From NCBI GenBank assembly GCA_965224415.1, contig CBDCZB010000004.1, forward strand, positions 806,001-870,000: DNA of 64,000 nucleotides, given 5' to 3'. Each line of letters begins with the position of its first letter. Position 1 is the stretch's first letter. This document shows positions 50,365 to 59,583 of this stretch, piece after piece. Both the position numbers and the translations under genes were made by a program. Under the pieces are notes generated by a model. It saw only the letters and a list, made by a program, of their open reading frames with translations, was not told the DNA's origin and searched no databases. This DNA comes from DAOUJI01 sp965224415 (lineage in GTDB: Bacteria > Chloroflexota > Dehalococcoidia > Lucifugimonadales > JAGWBF01).

Positions 50365-51952
50365 AGCCTTCTGAAGGAAGAACAATTAGTATGGATACAA
50401 GCGTACAAAGCAGAAGCGGTTTAAATGATCGGGTCGAATCCTCCACGGTGGACATTTTCGCTGTACAACAACACAGGTCACTAGCAGCCCGTCCGAGGAT
50501 TATCTGACGGCGCTTGCGGGTCAGCGACAATGGATCGCGACAACTAATTTTGCCGGTTGCCCCGGCCGGCCCCCAGATAGGTTTGCGAATAGCGCCGTGC
50601 TCAACTACCTCGGCAAAGTTCCTGATGCGTTGGGCTGGCCCATCGACCCGTGCTTTCCTGTGCAGATTGACCCCAGAGCGGAACAGTTTGAGCAGGTTGT
50701 GGCCGGTGCAGATCAGCGACCATTCGCCGTTCACCTTCTCCAGTCCCCGCAGCAGGAACTGCCGGAATCCCCGGCCCTGCTTGATCTGGCCGAATGCCGG
50801 CTCCACAGTTTGCATCCGCAAAGCGTAGCGCTGCCGCCCCCGCTTGGTCTGTAACTTCCGTCGCATCCGGTCCCTGGGAGACAGATGGCTGGGTATGCGA
50901 CCTCGGGGCTCGGGCGGCACAACCCGGCCGTGGCGGGTCTGCTCCGGCGCGACGAACGGGTCCACACCCAGAGCATAGAGCTCGGCGACTGCCTTTGCCG
51001 AGTAGTAGCCAGCATCGGCGGATACTTCCCTGGGGACTGCACCGACGTTGTCGATGGTCTCCTCCATCATCGCCGCAGCCTGTTGCTTATCCGAAGTCTG
51101 GTTGGTGGCCCGCGCCGCCACGATCACCTGGTGAGCGCTGTCCACCACCGCCTGACAGTTGTACGCTTGCAGGAAGTCCTTTCCTCCAGGTGCGGGGATG
51201 ATGCGCGACTCGGCATCGGTGAAGTTGCGCTGGGCCTTGTCGTCGGGCGCCCCCGGGCGCTTACCGCCTTCGGCCTCGGCCTGTTCGCCAGCCGCCTGCG
51301 CCTCGGCTTCCAGCGCCGCCATGGCTTCCCGTATATTCTCCAACCGACCCTCTCGAAAGGCCAACTCCTGAGGCAACTCATCTCCACGCTTGTCTTTGCC
51401 GTACCGCCGGTCTTCCTCATCATCCGCTGCCTGGGCCTGTCGCAACAACTGCGCTGCCTTCTCCTTCATCCGTTGGCAACTCATCGCCTTATGCTTCGAT
51501 GCGTTGGCCTTGACCTTCGTGCCGTCCAGCGCCACGTGCCCCAGCTTCACCAGTCCCGACTGCTGGCACAACGCCAGTACCTGTACGAACAGGCCCGACA
51601 GCGCATCCAGATTATCCTTGCGAAAGTCGGAGATGGTCCGGAAGTCCGGTGTGTTGTTCGCCGCCAACACCCTGAAGGCGATGTCCTCGTGGAGACGCTG
51701 GGCGATGCGGCGTGAGGACGCCACCCCCACGCAGTAGCCGTAGAGCAACACCTTGACCATCATCCGTGGATGATACGGCGGCCCGCCACGCCGTTCCCGC
51801 TCGTAGCGAGCGGTGACCTTCGACATGTCCAACTGGTCCACCACGTCGGATATGAAGTAGGCCAGATGGTCGTCAGGCAGCCACTCCTGCAACGCCGCTC
51901 GCAACAGCAACTGCTGGTCGGGTTCGTAGGGAAGGTAGGTTTTGCTCATCAA
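50321..51952 (-). CDS. IS1182-family transposase with read-through tail
   Basis: The 543-residue frame has the IS1182 pattern: FRTISDFRKDN, GLVKLGHVALDGTKVKANAS (Asp), EVSADAGYYS (Asp) and MQTVEPAFGQIKQGRGFRQF (Glu). It starts MMSKTYLPYEPDQQLLL just inside the right end. There is no stop before the left inverted repeat, so translation passes through the repeat (GRAAS) and runs about 55 codons into flanking DNA. That tail is not part of the family. The transposase core is complete. Confidence 0.85.
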   Translation of the reverse strand: MMSKTYLPYEPDQQLLLRAALQEWLPDDHLAYFISDVVDQLDMSKVTARYERERRGGPPYHPRMMVKVLLYGYCVGVASSRRIAQRLHEDIAFRVLAANNTPDFRTISDFRKDNLDALSGLFVQVLALCQQSGLVKLGHVALDGTKVKANASKHKAMSCQRMKEKAAQLLRQAQAADDEEDRRYGKDKRGDELPQELAFREGRLENIREAMAALEAEAQAAGEQAEAEGGKRPGAPDDKAQRNFTDAESRIIPAPGGKDFLQAYNCQAVVDSAHQVIVAARATNQTSDKQQAAAMMEETIDNVGAVPREVSADAGYYSAKAVAELYALGVDPFVAPEQTRHGRVVPPEPRGRIPSHLSPRDRMRRKLQTKRGRQRYALRMQTVEPAFGQIKQGRGFRQFLLRGLEKVNGEWSLICTGHNLLKLFRSGVNLHRKARVDGPAQRIRNFAEVVEHGAIRKPIWGPAGATGKISCRDPLSLTRKRRQIILGRAASDLCCCTAKMSTVEDSTRSFKPLLLCTLVSILIVLPSEGSIKTARYECLTSSL

Positions 51953-52023
51953 CGACTCCCCGCTACTGGGCTGGGCCCATCATACCCCCAAGCACTCGCC
52001 AACCGTGTTTCTCGGACGGGCTG
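50485..52023 (-). mobile_element. IS1182-family insertion sequence
   Basis: The ends are perfect inverted repeats CAGCCCGTCCGAG/CTCGGACGGGCTG, bordered on both sides by CTAG (50481-50484 and 52024-52027), either a 4-bp target duplication or part of the ends. The length is about 1.54 kb. It inserted in a region already full of gene fragments. Confidence 0.88.
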
Positions 52024-52144
52024 CTAGGGCTTGCCGCCGACTGGGAACCGGCCCACGGTCCTTCCGGGGCAATGAATAACCACCAACGGACGGGAGCGTC
52101 GGAACTGGCTCACGCTCCCTTCCCTGTAAGGAGACCAAAAAGCC

Positions 52145-52663
52145 ATGAGTTCGCGCTACACCGATGAACCGAAAGGCCCCCGGAGGCGTCTTCGACGCCT
52201 CGTTGTCCGGGTCAAAACGCCTACCCCGTCGAGGAGGCTGGTCCTGCTGCGCCTCTCCCGGCACTGGCCAGGCAGGAAGGTCCGGGTCGGCCCCGACTAC
52301 ATCTCCATCTCCATTCTGGTCAACGAGGGGCGCACGACCTTGAGACGCGTCCGCCGGCGGGTGCGAAAGGCCCTCGAAGTGAATGGCTTCAAGCGGCTTC
52401 GCCCGGACCCTCTGGGTTGGCTGTTTCCGCTTCTCGTTCCGGGCGCCCGGTGGCGTGGACGTCCTCAAAAGAAGTCCGTGGTGGACGCCCCGGAAGCCTC
52501 GCTGGCCGATCTGATGTCGTCCTACACCCCCAAGCAGTGGGAGACGGTCCGGCATGGGCTGCGCATGCTTGCCGGAATGGTCGTCCGTGCTCACCTACGG
52601 CGTCAGACGTCCCGGTCCGGGGCTGTGCCGGAGCGGCCTGCTGAGGGCGAGGACGCAGACTGA
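52145..52663 (+). CDS. Arginine-rich hypothetical protein
   Basis: This is a 172-residue, very basic protein (RRRLRRLVVRVKTPTPSRRL near the start), with a central part FRLRPDPLGWLFPLLVPG-like hydrophobic segment and an acidic end. I do not recognise a family. AAGGAGACC precedes the ATG at normal spacing, which favours a real gene, and the frame is long for this GC content but not decisive. The neighbourhood of IS elements and decayed genes suggests a mobile-element origin. It could bind nucleic acid. Confidence 0.4.
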   Translation: MSSRYTDEPKGPRRRLRRLVVRVKTPTPSRRLVLLRLSRHWPGRKVRVGPDYISISILVNEGRTTLRRVRRRVRKALEVNGFKRLRPDPLGWLFPLLVPGARWRGRPQKKSVVDAPEASLADLMSSYTPKQWETVRHGLRMLAGMVVRAHLRRQTSRSGAVPERPAEGEDAD

Positions 52664-52970
52664 GCGGCTCACGGGAACCGGCGTCGCGGCTTCAGGCCCG
52701 TTCCCATCACGTCCGCAAACCCCACCGGCGTTTTGTCCACTCTCGCAGCTGAGGCTGTCCTTGTATTTGATTATCTTGACCTGCCCTCTAGAAGTGGTCC
52801 GAATAATATGACGTAGTGGGCCAGAAAGGGGCAGTGGGTGTCACGTAGAGGGCTTGCCTGCACCGGCGGCGCTGGGCAGCCAGATTCAGAGATGTGCTGG
52901 TTCCAGCGCAAGGCGTTCACTCTTGACGGCCTGTTCTCTAACTGAGAAACTGGGGAGTGTGAATGAGGGA
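52664..52970. other. Intergenic stretch without a recognisable gene
   Basis: These 307 bases between the arginine-rich frame and the RelE-type toxin show no family-like reading frame. A promoter for the toxin-antitoxin pair should be here; GATTATCTTGACC near 52770 is only weakly promoter-like. Confidence 0.4.
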
Positions 52971-53228
52971 ATGCACATCGAATGGGGGACACGGGCGATT
53001 AGGGATATGCGCCGCCTCGCCGCACGGGACAGCGAGCGGATCATCGCGAAGATTGAGCAGTATGCTGAGAACCCCGCATCGCTTGCCAGACAAGTGACCG
53101 CACTGACTGGCAGCGACTACCAGCGGTTGAGAGTCGGCCACCACCGCGTCATCTTCACCACTCAACTCGGCGAGCCGTCGACCCTAGTTGTCCTAAGAGT
53201 ACGACACAGGAGGGAGGCCTATGACTAG
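52971..53228 (+). CDS. RelE/ParE-type toxin
   Basis: The 85 residues form a RelE-fold toxin: WGTRAIRDMRRLAARDSERI, QVTALTGSDYQRLRVGHHRVIF and LVVLRVRHRREAYD, with the usual basic residues and C-terminal Arg/His/Tyr of mRNA interferases (RHRREAYD). ATG 52971 is preceded by GAGGGA. The antitoxin gene follows and overlaps by 8 bp, so toxin precedes antitoxin, as in HigBA/RelBE-inverse pairs. Confidence 0.87.
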   Translation: MHIEWGTRAIRDMRRLAARDSERIIAKIEQYAENPASLARQVTALTGSDYQRLRVGHHRVIFTTQLGEPSTLVVLRVRHRREAYD

Positions 53229-53556
53229 CGAAGAGACCATCACCATGACCCGGAAGGAGTACGACGCTCTCATCGAGCGCAACAGCCAACTTGAGGACAT
53301 GCTGGCCGCCCAGAACGCGGACGACGGCGTGCGTGTTCCCCACGAGGTCGCTCTCGACATTATGCGGGGGAAGGGTCCCATCTTAGCGTTTCGGAACCAC
53401 CAAGGCATCACCCTGAGGGAATTGTCCGAGAAAACAGGCATTGCTGTGGGCTACCTCTCCGAGATTGAGCGTGGGCGAAAACCGGGATCGACCTCGGCCT
53501 TGGCCCGCATCGCCCGTGCGCTTGGCGCCACGATCGACGTCCTGGTGAATGAATAG
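53221..53556 (+). CDS. Xre-family HTH antitoxin
   Basis: This is a 111-residue protein with an N-terminal helical segment (TRKEYDALIERNSQLEDMLAAQN) and a C-terminal Xre helix-turn-helix (GITLRELSEKTGIAVGYLSEIERGRKPGSTSALARIARALG). It overlaps the toxin end by 8 bp, a sign of translational coupling. It should neutralise the RelE-type toxin and repress the operon. The HTH is at the C-terminal side, as in HigA- or RHH-less RelB types. Confidence 0.87.
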   Translation: MTSEETITMTRKEYDALIERNSQLEDMLAAQNADDGVRVPHEVALDIMRGKGPILAFRNHQGITLRELSEKTGIAVGYLSEIERGRKPGSTSALARIARALGATIDVLVNE

Positions 53557-53610
53557 AGGCAGAGGGGATGTTGGACGCTATGGAAGTCCACAAATATACA
53601 GGAGGTCCTG

Positions 53611-53922
53611 ATGCACACTGATATTCTCACTCCTAAAGACCTCTTCCAGAAAGACGTGCGCTACACCATTCCGCCCTTTCAGCGTCCCTACGTTTGGTCC
53701 CAGGACGATCAATGGGAGCCGCTCTGGCAAGATGTCCGCAACCTAGCAGAAAACTACCTCGAGGAACTCGAACGTTCGGGCAATAACGGAGTCGAAGCGG
53801 AGCAGAAGACAAGCCCGCACTTCCTGGGCGCTGTCGTTCTCAAGCAAGTCCCTACGGCCGCAAAGGAGATAGACCAGCGTGAAGTGATTGACGGCCGACC
53901 GAACTGGGCTCGAACTAGGTAA
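53611..53922 (+). pseudogene. DUF262 (GmrSD-type) protein, truncated
   Basis: The frame opens DILTPKDLFQKDVRYTIPPFQRPYVWSQDDQW, the start of DUF262/GmrS proteins, and reaches REVIDG, where relatives continue QQR (the ParB-like nuclease motif). Here the sequence switches to unrelated RPNWARTR and stop. The catalytic part and the partner domain are absent. It may be a broken type IV restriction or phage-defence gene, cut during insertion of the adjacent recombinase element. Confidence 0.75.
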
Positions 53923-54115
53923 CGTCTATCATATTGGTTCTCCGTAGTGTGCGACCTGCTTCCATCAGGAAGCGCTGTACCCCACTGCCAAACACCCGCA
54001 TAGACCCAAGCTCGCCGGGACATCTGACACCAGCCCGTTGACATTCACACGAGCCGGACCAGACCATCGCTCCATACGCCCTTTGACAGGACACAGACAG
54101 AAGGAGCAATTCTAC

Positions 54116-54271
54116 ATGACCGAACGACAAAGCCCAACCGCCGCAGCTCTCTACGCGAGAGTCTCCAGCGACAGGCAGGACGTCCACCTCTCCGTCGCAG
54201 TCGAGGTGACTTCGAGTGACTGCATGACGACCAACGTGTCGCAGCCGGATAGAAAAGGAAGAGCAGCATGA
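54116..54271 (+). pseudogene. Serine recombinase N-terminal fragment
   Basis: AALYARVSSDRQDVHLSVA matches the start of large serine recombinases including the catalytic Ser, then the frame loses similarity (VTSSDCMTTNVSQPD) and stops, overlapping the next recombinase start by 4 bp. AGAAGGAG precedes its ATG. It seems to be the remains of a second recombinase gene. Confidence 0.6.
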
Positions 54272-55907
54272 AGAAGAAGGATGACAGCCCGATGAGAGTT
54301 GCAATCTACGCCCGCGTTTCTTCTGAACGGCAAGCGGATAAGGATCTGTCGATCCTCGCTCAGCTCAAGGTCCTCAAAAAGTACGCACTGGGCTGCGGAT
54401 GGGACGTAGTAGCTGAGTATGTCGACGAGGCTGAGAGCGCGAGATCAGCCAATCGCCCTGCTTTCAAGGACATGATCGCATCTGCCAAGAATAGAGTGAA
54501 GCCCTTCGACTCCGTCTTGGTCTGGAAGCTATCGAGATTCGCACGGAACAGGTAGGATTCAGTCATCTACAAGTCTCTGCTAAAGAGCAGAAACATTTCG
54601 GTCGTTTCCATGAACGAGCAGGTTGATGAAAGCCCAGTGGGGTTGTTGCTGGAGGGCATCATCGAGGTGCTTGACGAGTTCTACTCAGCCAATCTGTCCC
54701 AGGACACTATTCGAGGGATGAAGGAGAATGCGTCTCGGGGATTCCGTAACGGCGGCATGACGCCCTTCGGCTACAAACGCTCACCCACCTCAAATGGTGC
54801 GACCACGAAGTCGAAATTGACTTTGGATGACAGGGAAGCACCGATCGTGACTAGGGTGTTTGACTTAGCAGCCCACGGGCAGGGAGCGCGGGAGATAGCG
54901 AAAACGCTGAAGGATTGCGGACGCGCACGGGTAAGCACTTCGCCGCCACCGGCATCGACCATATGCTGAGGAATGAAGCCTATGTCGGGACCATCATCTG
55001 GAACAGGTACATTAAGAGCTTTGGCAAAAGACAGAAGAGGGAGGCTTCGGAGGTGATTCGTGTCCCTAACTGTCACACCCCTCTCGTGGACAAGCAGGTG
55101 TTCGCCCAGGTGCAAGGGATGCTGACAGCACGGCGTCCATCGGTGAAACACCCCATGACGGTTTCAAGCCAGTACCTCTTGAGCGGTCTCACCCACTGCG
55201 CACAGTGCGGCTCGACTGCTATCGGTGCCAATGGTAAGTCAGGCAAATATCTCTATTACAGGTGCAACAGCCGACTCATGAAGGGTGTGTCAGCGTGCGA
55301 TGCCCCCGCGATAAACGCCAAGAAACTAGAGGCGTTCGTGCTCGACCGGATCAAGCAAAACATACTGACCGAGGAGAATCTAAGAGAGTTGGTGGACATG
55401 ACCAATGAAGAGATGCGGGTGAACAAGCGCCGTGCGGTAGAGCAGCTTGATCGCCTGGATCGGGAAGCGAGGTCGGTGGATCAGAAGCTGGCCCGCCTGT
55501 ATACGGCCTTGGAGAGTGAGAAGGTGAATATCGATGACTTGGCGCCTCGGCTGAGAGAACTGAGAGCCCAGCAGCGGGATCTGAATGAAAAGAGGGATGA
55601 GGCCTTGGACAAAATGACCCAGGCAGCCGATACTCCCTTGGACAGCTTAGCGATTGAGCATTACGTGGAGGACCTAAGAAATCTACTCCAGAGCGCCTCG
55701 TTCCTTCAGTGCAAGGCCTTCCTCGGCGCCTTCATCAGGAGGATCGAATTCAACGGGCAGCAGGTCGGGATCGAGCATACGGCACCAATCCCGGCTGGCA
55801 ATGGGTTAACCGCAACGGCCGAAGTACTTAGTGTTAGGAGGATTGGCTCCCCAGGTAGGATTCGAACCTACGACCTAGCGGTTAACAGCCGCCCGCTCTA
55901 CCACTGA
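54268..55907 (+). pseudogene. Large serine recombinase/integrase, degraded
   Basis: The resolvase domain starts MRVAIYARVSSERQADKDLS with the nucleophilic Ser. A TAG at 54553-54555 interrupts FARNR-DSVIYKSL where relatives have Glu (GAG to TAG). The frame then continues to KDCGR, where a one-base shift near 54928 moves it to RTGKHFAATGIDHMLRNEAYVG. The zinc ribbon (CAQC near 55196, CNS...CDAP), and a long coiled coil follow. The 3' end runs antisense through tRNA-Asn, so the last residues (TYDLAVNSRPLYH) come from the tRNA gene. Two defects make it inactive unless they are assembly errors. It probably integrated beside the tRNA. Confidence 0.85.
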
Positions 55908-55918
55908 GCTACTGGGGA
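55847..55918 (-). tRNA. tRNA-Asn (anticodon GTT)
   Basis: The acceptor TCCCCAG/CTGGGGA, anticodon loop CTGTTAA and T-loop GGTTCGAATCC identify tRNA-Asn. G73 and CCA (55844-55846) are present. The serine recombinase frame ends within it on the opposite strand, the usual result of integration at a tRNA gene. Confidence 0.94.
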
Positions 55919-56041
55919 AGGTGAGCGCAGCAAGGGGACGAAAAATGCTGCAAAAGGGATTCTATCATTGGGACGCTGTAGGCTCAATAAGAGCCCCGGT
56001 TCCCCCATGCAGATAGTAACGTTTTAGGAGAGATGAAGGAC

Positions 56042-56407
56042 TTACGATGCCCCGGCGTTGACGTCTGACACGAACCAGGGCATCTCAGCGGCTTCGTTCG
56101 GCCAGAGGAACTCGAAGCCCGCCTCTAGTGCATACTTCTTGTCCAAGTCTTCCCTGTCGCCGATATGGTAGTAGACGTCGGCCTCGAACTTAGCCTTAAC
56201 GTCGGGAAGCATGTGCTTTGTCACGGCAAAGTCCACCGGGATGTTGTGGCTCTCCCAAATGGCTCTCTGAATGCTGACCGGCCGGTCCGAACAACTACCT
56301 ATCAAGAACCCTTTGTCTCGGACCATCCTCACCATGTCCATAGTCAGTATTCCGGGAGGGTCGCCCACCTCCAGGGTGCCGTCTATGTCGAAACTTATCA
56401 ATATCAC
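56042..56407 (-). CDS. HAD-superfamily hydrolase-like protein
   Basis: The 121 residues begin MILISFDIDGTLEVGDPPG, with the HAD nucleophile Asp6 and general acid Asp8. Later YYHIGDREDLDKKYALEAGFEFLWP matches HAD motif IV (GDRxxxD). The protein is short, with almost no cap domain. It could be a small-molecule phosphatase; the substrate is unknown. It is on the minus strand downstream of the thiolase-like gene but separated by 136 bp. Confidence 0.75.
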   Translation of the reverse strand: MILISFDIDGTLEVGDPPGILTMDMVRMVRDKGFLIGSCSDRPVSIQRAIWESHNIPVDFAVTKHMLPDVKAKFEADVYYHIGDREDLDKKYALEAGFEFLWPNEAAEMPWFVSDVNAGAS

Positions 56408-56543
56408 CAGGCAGGTTCCTCTCTTTAGGGTATCGGCCAGCCCCGCCGAGCCTGCTCATCAGTCCAAGGACTGACGGACCTATCGGCGGGACAACGCCTT
56501 CTATTCATGCGAGAAAGTTAGAGCTAACGAAGCGCCGCGTCGG

Positions 56544-57875
56544 CTAGCCAGGATTGGCGCTCCACACTGTGAAGTTGCCACCCAACGGCATCGGGCCACC
56601 GGATATTCCCACCTCCGGCTTCACCCCCGTGAGCTGTCTGGCCCCCGCTCGTCCCTGTATCTGTTGCATACTGTCGGTGTGCATCCAGAACCGGCTCCGG
56701 CCTCCGCCAATGTTGCCGCCGCTCGGCAGAATAGGGTTGGGCCCTTCGATGCTGATGTCAGTCTGGTAGAAGTCCAGCGCGTCGCCAAACTTCATGCCCC
56801 GGTATCCCAAGCCTTCCACGTGGAACTGGTGGAACAGAGTAAATCCGTCGTACATGTTCTCGAAAGACAGGTCGCTGGCGGTGATTCCGGCGCCCTCGTA
56901 GAGTCTCCGTCCCGTTTTGGCGGTTTCCGCCTCCACTTCATCGAGACTGGGAAGAATGCTCCTGGGCTTAGCCTTGCTGGACACGTGGTTGAGGATGTAC
57001 ACGGGCTTCTGCTTCATGTCCTTGGCCCGCTCGGCCGTTGTAAACAAGTAGGCCGCAGAAGCCATGATGGGTATGTCGTTGTCGAAAAGGTTCGCTGGTT
57101 TGGCAATCCACCGGGCGCTCAGGTAGTCTTCCACTGTCAGTTCCTCGGGCCGGTGTTGGGCCCAGTATCCCTCTGGGAACAGCAGACCGTTCCGCCTGGA
57201 GTTCCGCATGAACGGGGCCATCATCTCATGGCTCTTCCCATATTTGCGGCAGTACTCGGCGAACTGGAGGGCGGTGGCGTAGCAGCCCGGCGCTCCCCAG
57301 AGCGTCCGGCCCGTCGCCGTAGCGAATGTCCCAGTAACCGAGTCCTGGGCGCTGACGCCTCCGTGGTTGTACCGGCCCTCCAAATTATGCCAACCCTTCA
57401 ACACCAGGCAGGTGTTGGCCATGCCGCTGCCCACTGCTTGAGCTGCTACTACCAGGGCGTGAGACATGCACGCTGATGCGTGCATCGTGAAATTGACGTT
57501 GGTCAGCTCCGGCATGTTCTTCAATAACCACTCGGCGCTGAGCTTGGCAATTCCGTCCAAGGGGTCATTGGTCTGATTGAAGGCATTGAGCGTCTTTTCT
57601 GGTATGGGCTTGCCCTGTTCCCAGTGCGCCCCCGTGGTAGTCTCCGGGACCACCACCATGCCGTCAACTTGGTCTGGTGTGACGCCGGCGTCCTCCATTG
57701 CTCTCCTGAGGGCCAGGATGCTCCAGGCACCCACGCTGGTCTCCGGTTCCTCGTCCCAGCGACGTGCGGTGGGAGAGTGGCCTATGCCTACCGCCGCCAC
57801 CTTGCCTTTGTGTGCCCATACCCCTAATCCCTCGTCAACCCTGTACATCGATGCGTGAGGAGTCTGGGTAGTCAT
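56544..57875 (-). CDS. Thiolase-like (SCP-x/lipid-transfer type) protein
   Basis: This 443-residue thiolase-fold protein is longer than the two at 18 and 24 kb. It has GKVAAVGIGHSPTARRWDEE near the start, a Cys in the nucleophile helix (HASACMSHALVVAAQAVGSG, near residue 138), NMYDGFTLFHQFHVEGLGYRG and PSGGNIGGG. The normal C-terminal CxG is SGG. The DUF35 gene upstream on the same strand is its partner, making the third such pair in the window. The likely role is acyl-CoA chain cleavage or retro-aldol reaction. An enoyl-CoA hydratase gene is close on the same strand. Confidence 0.82.
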   Translation of the reverse strand: MTTQTPHASMYRVDEGLGVWAHKGKVAAVGIGHSPTARRWDEEPETSVGAWSILALRRAMEDAGVTPDQVDGMVVVPETTTGAHWEQGKPIPEKTLNAFNQTNDPLDGIAKLSAEWLLKNMPELTNVNFTMHASACMSHALVVAAQAVGSGMANTCLVLKGWHNLEGRYNHGGVSAQDSVTGTFATATGRTLWGAPGCYATALQFAEYCRKYGKSHEMMAPFMRNSRRNGLLFPEGYWAQHRPEELTVEDYLSARWIAKPANLFDNDIPIMASAAYLFTTAERAKDMKQKPVYILNHVSSKAKPRSILPSLDEVEAETAKTGRRLYEGAGITASDLSFENMYDGFTLFHQFHVEGLGYRGMKFGDALDFYQTDISIEGPNPILPSGGNIGGGRSRFWMHTDSMQQIQGRAGARQLTGVKPEVGISGGPMPLGGNFTVWSANPG

Positions 57876-57936
57876 TGTTCTCTCCTTTCTGAATCAGCCA
57901 ACTTTTGTACTTACCTGTCTTAAACGTCGGGCGGCT

Positions 57937-58347
57937 CTAGCCCGCGACCTTCCACTCAGGGACCATCTGGCCGTTTGCAGTGGCCTCGAAGATGACCTCA
58001 ACGGCAGCCCCCACCGGGACCTGGTCGACTGGGATCCCCGGGAGATGGGAATACATCAGGATCTCGGAATCGTCATCCAACATGATCACCGCCAGGTTGA
58101 ACGGCAAGTCCTCTTTGAGCAGAGCGATGGGGCAATCGTGGACTACCCCGTAGTTGTATATCTTGCCCTGGCCGCTCACCTGTTTCCACTCCAGGGAGTC
58201 TCCTGACCCGCACTCGTCGCAGGCCGCCTGAGCCGGGAATTGGAGCCTGTTGCATGTAGTACAGTTCTGGATGGCCAGCCGCCCTTCGTTGGCGGCGTCC
58301 CAGAAACCCTGGGTCAACTGGTCGGGGACCACTCCTTGCTTTGTCAT
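57937..58347 (-). CDS. DUF35 OB-fold/zinc-ribbon partner protein
   Basis: The 136 residues include the zinc ribbon CTTC...CDEC (near residues 34-51) and the OB fold GQGKIYNYGVVHDCP to LAVIMLDDDSEILMYSHL. It is the presumed partner of the thiolase-like protein encoded 61 bp downstream. GAGGAGAG lies before the ATG. Confidence 0.86.
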   Translation of the reverse strand: MTKQGVVPDQLTQGFWDAANEGRLAIQNCTTCNRLQFPAQAACDECGSGDSLEWKQVSGQGKIYNYGVVHDCPIALLKEDLPFNLAVIMLDDDSEILMYSHLPGIPVDQVPVGAAVEVIFEATANGQMVPEWKVAG

Positions 58348-58536
58348 GTCTCTCCTCTGTTTCTCGGTGTCTCTAGGGAACTGCGCCTCTTACCGCCTAC
58401 AGACGTGTTTGTACACAAAGGCGACAATAGGCGAACTATGCTTCGCAACGGATTCTATCATCGGGAAGCCGTCTGCTCAACCGTAAGCGGGTCTGGTCTG
58501 CAATATAGGCCACCCGTGCTGCCGATCCGAGAACCT

Positions 58537-59343
58537 CTACCGTCCTTTATACTCCGGGGGCCGCTTCTCAAGGAAGGACGTTGCGGCTTCCAGTCTGTCC
58601 TCGGTGTGGCGCAGCGGCAGGTTCGCGTTCATCTCACGTTCGATCACGCCCTGCAGGTCAACGTCTAGCTTGTACATAAGCTCTTTGGCGGCCCGCACTG
58701 CCAGAGGAGGATTAGAGGCGATCTCCGACGCCAGAGACATTGCCTCTTCCATCAACCCGTCTTCCGGCACAACGTCATTGACCAGCCCTTTGTCCTTGGC
58801 CCAAGCCGCTCCATACATCCGGCCCGTGAGAGTCATCTCGGCAGCCACTCCGAAACCCACCAACTGAGGAAGAGTGTACGAGGCGGCGGTGTCGGGCATC
58901 AGTGAGCGCTTGATGAATATGGAAGAAAACCGGGCAGTCTCTGAGGCGACACGTATGTCGCAGGCCAGGGCCAGCGCCAGGCCTGCTCCCGCAGCCACTC
59001 CGTTGACTGCGGCTATGGTCGCCTGAGGCAGACTGCGAAGCCGGGGCGCAAGCGCCGTTATGCTCACGGTTCTTGGAGCATGAATCCGGCCCGGAGGAGG
59101 CTGCTCTCCGCCTCCGTCCAATGACGCCCGCTGTTCCACCACGTCGGCCCCGGAGCAGAAGCCCCTTCCCGTGCCAGTGATGATGATCGAGCGCACGTCG
59201 GGGAACTGGGCCTCGATGCCGTCCAGGACGACGTGGAACTCTGTGGTCATGGCATGGCTGAGAGCGTTCAGCCTATCCGGCCTGTTCAAGGTCACGGTGG
59301 AAACGTGGTCGGACGTCTCCACGATAAAGAACTCATAGCTCAT
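58537..59343 (-). CDS. Enoyl-CoA hydratase/isomerase family protein
   Basis: This is a 268-residue crotonase-fold protein. The oxyanion-hole segments are TGTGRGFCSGADVVE (near residue 58) and AAVNGVAAGAGLALALACDIRVA (near residue 107). It has ASETARFSSIFIKRSLMPD, which resembles the PaaG/1,2-epoxyphenylacetyl-CoA isomerase branch (Asp in place of a catalytic Glu). It hydrates or isomerises an enoyl-CoA. It probably works with the thiolase-like/DUF35 pair downstream on the same strand. Confidence 0.88.
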   Translation of the reverse strand: MSYEFFIVETSDHVSTVTLNRPDRLNALSHAMTTEFHVVLDGIEAQFPDVRSIIITGTGRGFCSGADVVEQRASLDGGGEQPPPGRIHAPRTVSITALAPRLRSLPQATIAAVNGVAAGAGLALALACDIRVASETARFSSIFIKRSLMPDTAASYTLPQLVGFGVAAEMTLTGRMYGAAWAKDKGLVNDVVPEDGLMEEAMSLASEIASNPPLAVRAAKELMYKLDVDLQGVIEREMNANLPLRHTEDRLEAATSFLEKRPPEYKGR

Positions 59344-59583
59344 TGCGGCGTCCTCTGTGCTGCTGCCCGTCAGCCATATTCTCCCGATTCTCAGGAATGA
59401 TAGCCCCGCAGGAAGAGCGGGTCAACGCCATCTATTCGTCAACCGTCCCCAAACAATTTACAATGAAAACCAAAGCGGTGAGCCCAACGAGAAATGGGAA
59501 CGGGATTGCCGGAGCCGTTCCCCGAGGGCTGGCGGGGTATCGAATGACCCCGTTGAGATGCCCGGTGCGATGAAGGAGGGACC

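Noticed and set aside
54553..54555. TAG in the serine recombinase as a recoded codon
   Set aside because: The expected residue is an ordinary Glu, a frameshift follows further on, and the region is full of decayed genes, so a nonsense mutation is simpler.
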